Shown: positions 61,118-64,000 of the stretch, piece after piece
Numbering within the stretch: the stretch's first letter is position 1
How the letters are laid out: each line of letters starts with the position of its first letter
DNA from: Giardia muris
Lineage: Eukaryota > Fornicata > Diplomonadida > Hexamitidae
DNA: 64,000 bases
NCBI GenBank assembly: GCA_006247105.1
Contig: CM016929.1
Coordinates: 124,001 to 188,000 of the forward strand
Direction of reading: 5' to 3'
The notes under the pieces: model-generated
Told to the model about the DNA's origin: nothing
The model's database searches: none
What the model saw: the letters and a program-made list of their open reading frames with translations, nothing else
Made by a program: the position numbers and the translations under genes

Positions 61118-63817
61118 CTATGTGACTATTAGTCGTTCAGCTGTACGCGACTCAAGAACGCTTGGACACATGCCTATTCCAAGATCAAGCAAGGTCTTCC
61201 GCGCTTGGGTAAGGGCTGCAGTCCCCACAAGAAGGGCGTCACCTGGAGGGAGAACAGAGTCTGAGATATGTGCCATTGTTGTTGCGATTGTTAAATCGCA
61301 AGTGTCAATGAGAGCGGATGCGTAATCTGCAGAGCCGAGATAAGGGGGAACAGTCGCGCTATAAACGGCGCAGGTCCGAGAAAGGTCGCTTAACTCAGCA
61401 TAAACTTCTTGCTTCATGGATATGTCGTCGTGTGCCCAGAGTACGGAGACGGCATATGGAGAGACTTGAAGAGGGCCGGGAATGGAGTTTGCGAAGATAC
61501 AGCCCCTCTGGAGAGAAAGTGATGGCTCCGACGCAGAGTATGTCATGCGAGGTAGAGAATCATCATCATAATTACCGATGGTGCTATCTTCCGTATCTGT
61601 GAAATCGGAGACATCACGAGTCCCGTCAAAAAGTAGTTCTACTTCCTGTAGAAGGGCGGTGGCAAGTTCAGAAGGAACTTTTTCGGTCTGCTCGCGTATC
61701 AATGATAATTCCGCGTCATGATCAGGGAACTCGGGCAAGTATTGAGGGAAGGGTTGTGAGAACCGCGGTAAGGCCAGTTTGGGGGGATTTAGTGGCTGCC
61801 CATTAATCTCGTTAAAGGTTCTGACGTCGAACGTATTGCGTAATGCGGCTGCGACAAAGTCTGCAAGGTGTTGCAAAGAAGAACCGGCTTCTCCGGTGAT
61901 TTCGTACTCCTTCACATCTTTTGTCAACACAAACATCTCGTGACCATGTAAGATGAGCAGTTCCTCCCCTATGGACTCAGAGTTACGACTAAGGGCCGCC
62001 AAGGCACATAACCCTCGGCGCTCATCGACCGTACCAGCCGCATATGCGTTCCGAATTTCTGTTCTAGTCAGATGGAAGTCAAGAAGGTGTGAGCGATGTG
62101 GACTACCCCAATACGCCAACCTCTCGCGTAAGGATCGAGCGTACTTCAGGGGTAAATGGGAGCACGTCAATTCTGTATGGAAAAGGAGTCGGGTGATGGC
62201 CTCTATTAAGCTTTCCGAAAGAGGATGAGTACAATGCAGCTCAAGAGAGTCCAGAGATGTATCACGGACCTTCTTAAGCCAATGTTGAAAGTCTGGCGTG
62301 GAAATGGTTGGGCTAGACGCGCGAGCAGGCTTATCTTCTCCATCAAGGATGATGGGAAGGTGTAGACTATGACATGCCCGAGTCACAGCCCTACACGCCA
62401 TCCGATAGTCGAGGTTCTCGGAACTAGCGACCGCGTCTGCAAGCTGTGTCAGCTGTCTAGAAAGGCGAGCCTTACGATCGAAGTGTGCGGAGACCCAACG
62501 GATGTATTCCAGGCATGTTAGAGAGGGTTTCAGAAGCCGGATCTCCTCTTCCGTATCCTTTCCTTCGACGAAGCGAGGGCGGAATAACTTATTGAGTTCC
62601 GCGAGGTATTTCTTCTTGTGACCTCGTGATTCAACATGTTCTTGGTAGCTGTCGAACTCAATTCGGCCACAGACAGTGCAAGATCCGCCCTTATCTGCAT
62701 CGTCCTTATCTGCAAAGCGGTCGCGGACGGATTGATACTTCTGTGGGCGCCGATTGGTGAAATCAGCGACGAAGTCGTCATCGGTCAACATGCACATCGT
62801 AGCAACCTTTATGACTAGCTCATAGACGGTATACCATCTTCCTAACGGCTTCACCAAGATGGGGTGGCCATCCGTATCAATTGGCGGGCGGATTACAATG
62901 TATTCTGGATAGGGGAGATCTATTAGAGAACTGGCCTTTCGAGTGCGAGCACGACGATAACATGGGGTATCTATCATAGAAGAGTGACTCATATTGCTAG
63001 GAAGCTGTGAACAATGCCAATCTTCGGAGAGGACGTCACAGAAGTCCTTAATCGCCTCCATTCCCGAAACAAATTCGTAATCGTCAAGGTCCCAACTATC
63101 AAAGACACCCCCTCCGGGCCCAAACTGTTCATATTCATCGAAGTCAATCAAGGCCAGTGGGGTCTTTAATCCGGTGGCGATGGTCGAGTCATGATAAAAT
63201 CGTAGCCCGACGAAGTGGCTTTTCAGTCGGGCTGTAAGGGTATCGATGACGGTATTAAGAAACGCATTGGGATGGAGAGAGCCGAAGTCTGTGGGGTGTG
63301 CGGCATGCTTCTTCCCGCTCGTAATGGCACGGGTGTACTGCTTAATCCTTGCTAGAATCTCTCGAGACTCCATTATTCGTGCCAAGTAAAGCTCTGCAAG
63401 TAGGGCAACAGCAATGCCGCAGACGCCCTCGAAGTCCTTATAGAAGTTGGCCAGTTCCTCCGCCTTTCTTACCACGTGTGGGCCAGCAGGCGTCAGGGAT
63501 TGTGGAGTGTGGTGGGGTGTACCACGGATGAGAAGCTGTGGAAAGAGTGCCTGGTATACTGGGTCTCGGTACGTTGGTCTACAATCATTCACGTAGAACC
63601 ACGGGTTTGTCGGGTCATCACAGAGAGGAGGTAGGTCCTGATGTGAGGAATAGTAACGACCCTCTAACTCCAGCTGATGAGGGACGACAGCATAGGCCGG
63701 AATGGGGTCGTCCAGGGCATGCTCCTCCGTCGTCCTAGGTGCATAATAGTGCCCCATGTCCTGGATGGAGAGTTGTATGTGACGAACATCACGAGATGGC
63801 CTCTCACATGTTGACAT
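61118..63817 (-). CDS. Large protein with a CCHH zinc finger (possibly Dbf4-type)
   Basis: The protein has 899 residues from the ATG at 63817 (AAAAGGAAATG). The frame is open further to 63994, but another gene's end appears to occupy that part. Near residues 380-402 it has a C-x2-C-x10-H-x5-H finger (CTVCGRIEFDSYQEHVESRGH) followed by KKKYL, similar to the Dbf4 zinc finger, where HVES..H is common. No BRCT or motif M was recognised, so this is only a suggestion. The rest is mixed helical sequence with acidic patches (DFTDTEDSTIGNYDDDSLP). Confidence 0.7.
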   Translation of the reverse strand: MSTCERPSRDVRHIQLSIQDMGHYYAPRTTEEHALDDPIPAYAVVPHQLELEGRYYSSHQDLPPLCDDPTNPWFYVNDCRPTYRDPVYQALFPQLLIRGTPHHTPQSLTPAGPHVVRKAEELANFYKDFEGVCGIAVALLAELYLARIMESREILARIKQYTRAITSGKKHAAHPTDFGSLHPNAFLNTVIDTLTARLKSHFVGLRFYHDSTIATGLKTPLALIDFDEYEQFGPGGGVFDSWDLDDYEFVSGMEAIKDFCDVLSEDWHCSQLPSNMSHSSMIDTPCYRRARTRKASSLIDLPYPEYIVIRPPIDTDGHPILVKPLGRWYTVYELVIKVATMCMLTDDDFVADFTNRRPQKYQSVRDRFADKDDADKGGSCTVCGRIEFDSYQEHVESRGHKKKYLAELNKLFRPRFVEGKDTEEEIRLLKPSLTCLEYIRWVSAHFDRKARLSRQLTQLADAVASSENLDYRMACRAVTRACHSLHLPIILDGEDKPARASSPTISTPDFQHWLKKVRDTSLDSLELHCTHPLSESLIEAITRLLFHTELTCSHLPLKYARSLRERLAYWGSPHRSHLLDFHLTRTEIRNAYAAGTVDERRGLCALAALSRNSESIGEELLILHGHEMFVLTKDVKEYEITGEAGSSLQHLADFVAAALRNTFDVRTFNEINGQPLNPPKLALPRFSQPFPQYLPEFPDHDAELSLIREQTEKVPSELATALLQEVELLFDGTRDVSDFTDTEDSTIGNYDDDSLPRMTYSASEPSLSLQRGCIFANSIPGPLQVSPYAVSVLWAHDDISMKQEVYAELSDLSRTCAVYSATVPPYLGSADYASALIDTCDLTIATTMAHISDSVLPPGDALLVGTAALTQARKTLLDLGIGMCPSVLESRTAERLIVT

Positions 63818-63828
63818 TTCCTTTTCCC

Positions 63829-64000
63829 TTAGGCGGTCGAGGCCTCCTCCCCACCTCCTGCGCCGTAGAGGTGATGCCTCTTGATGTATGTGAGGACGGT
63901 GAGCGGCAAGCAGGACACTAAGGTACGAAGTTGAGGACTCCCTTTCGGAGGTGTGCCGAACCCATCGTACTCGGACTCGTCCTCTCGGCAGCACTGCCGC
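63829..64000 (-). CDS. 3' end of an unidentified gene
   Basis: In the frame offset by one from the longer reading of the downstream gene, the minus strand reads CREDESEYDGFGTPPKGSPQ and continues about 37 residues to a TAA at 63831-63829, 11 bp before the next ATG. Such spacing is normal here. The amino-acid composition looks more protein-like than the Arg-rich alternative frame. Only ~56 codons are visible and the product is unknown. Confidence 0.35.
   Translation of the reverse strand, partial: RQCCREDESEYDGFGTPPKGSPQLRTLVSCLPLTVLTYIKRHHLYGAGGGEEASTA

Noticed and set aside
63818..63994. N-terminal extension of the zinc-finger protein to an ATG at 63994
   Set aside because: The extension is Arg-rich and lacks an A-rich initiator. 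Another frame over the same bases reads like the end of a neighbouring protein, and the ATG at 63817 has a good context.
1..64000. CRISPR arrays, insertion sequences, retrotransposons or a prokaryotic operon
   Set aside because: No short regularly spaced repeats, transposase, reverse transcriptase or ribosome binding sites were seen. The genes are clearly eukaryotic.

Overview
The window looks like nuclear DNA of a diplomonad, most probably a Giardia species. The moderately high GC would fit Giardia muris better than G. intestinalis, but that is inference from memory. The evidence is: very dense intron-poor genes on both strands; start codons preceded by short A-rich initiators (AAAAATG); AGTAAA/AGTGAA poly(A) signals overlapping stop codons; ankyrin proteins built from TALM-type repeats (Giardia 'protein 21.1' and NEK families); a broken variant-specific surface protein (VSP) fragment with CxxC motifs; a high-cysteine membrane protein with the VSP-like membrane tail; and a histone-promoter motif upstream of H2B.

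Layout. 1-6632 and 54258-60188 are two arms of a large inverted duplication separated by about 47.6 kb of single-copy DNA. Each arm holds two head-to-head ankyrin/coiled-coil/protein-kinase genes (K1 and K2 on the left, K3 and K4 on the right). The outer flank of K1 and of K4 carries the same tRNA-Ala(CGC) gene and the end of the same membrane-protein gene. Inside each arm the two kinase genes form a near-perfect palindrome that includes about 400 bp of non-coding 3' flank. Copies within an arm resemble each other more than copies between arms, which points to gene conversion across the palindrome. In the right arm a VSP pseudogene lies between the kinases and K3 has lost its N-terminal half.

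The core (6.9-54.2 kb) is mostly housekeeping. In order it holds: a vWA/copine-like protein, histone H2B, ALG13, the signal peptidase subunit SEC11, a WD40 protein, a large orphan, an ankyrin-RING protein, a candidate C/D snoRNA, a coiled-coil/ankyrin protein, a WNK kinase, a HIT hydrolase, a Memo-like protein with signal peptide and C-terminal KDEL, RNA polymerase III subunit RPC3, a RhoGAP, two small tail-anchored coiled-coil proteins flanking an orphan, the INO80 ATPase, a DCC1-like protein, tRNA-Lys(CTT), a high-cysteine membrane protein, a 1899-residue orphan, a helical-repeat protein, a CstF64-like protein, CTP synthase, a diflavin reductase and small orphans. The right end (60-64 kb) has the membrane-protein gene, a large zinc-finger protein and the 3' end of another gene.

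Functional links. ALG13 and SEC11 serve ER N-glycosylation and signal cleavage, and the KDEL Memo-like protein would reside in the same compartment. INO80, DCC1 and H2B are chromatin or replication factors, and RPC3 and CstF64 belong to transcription and mRNA 3'-end formation. These are shared processes and not evidence of operons. Neighbouring genes sit 0-30 bp apart, sometimes with stop, poly(A) signal and next start codon overlapping.
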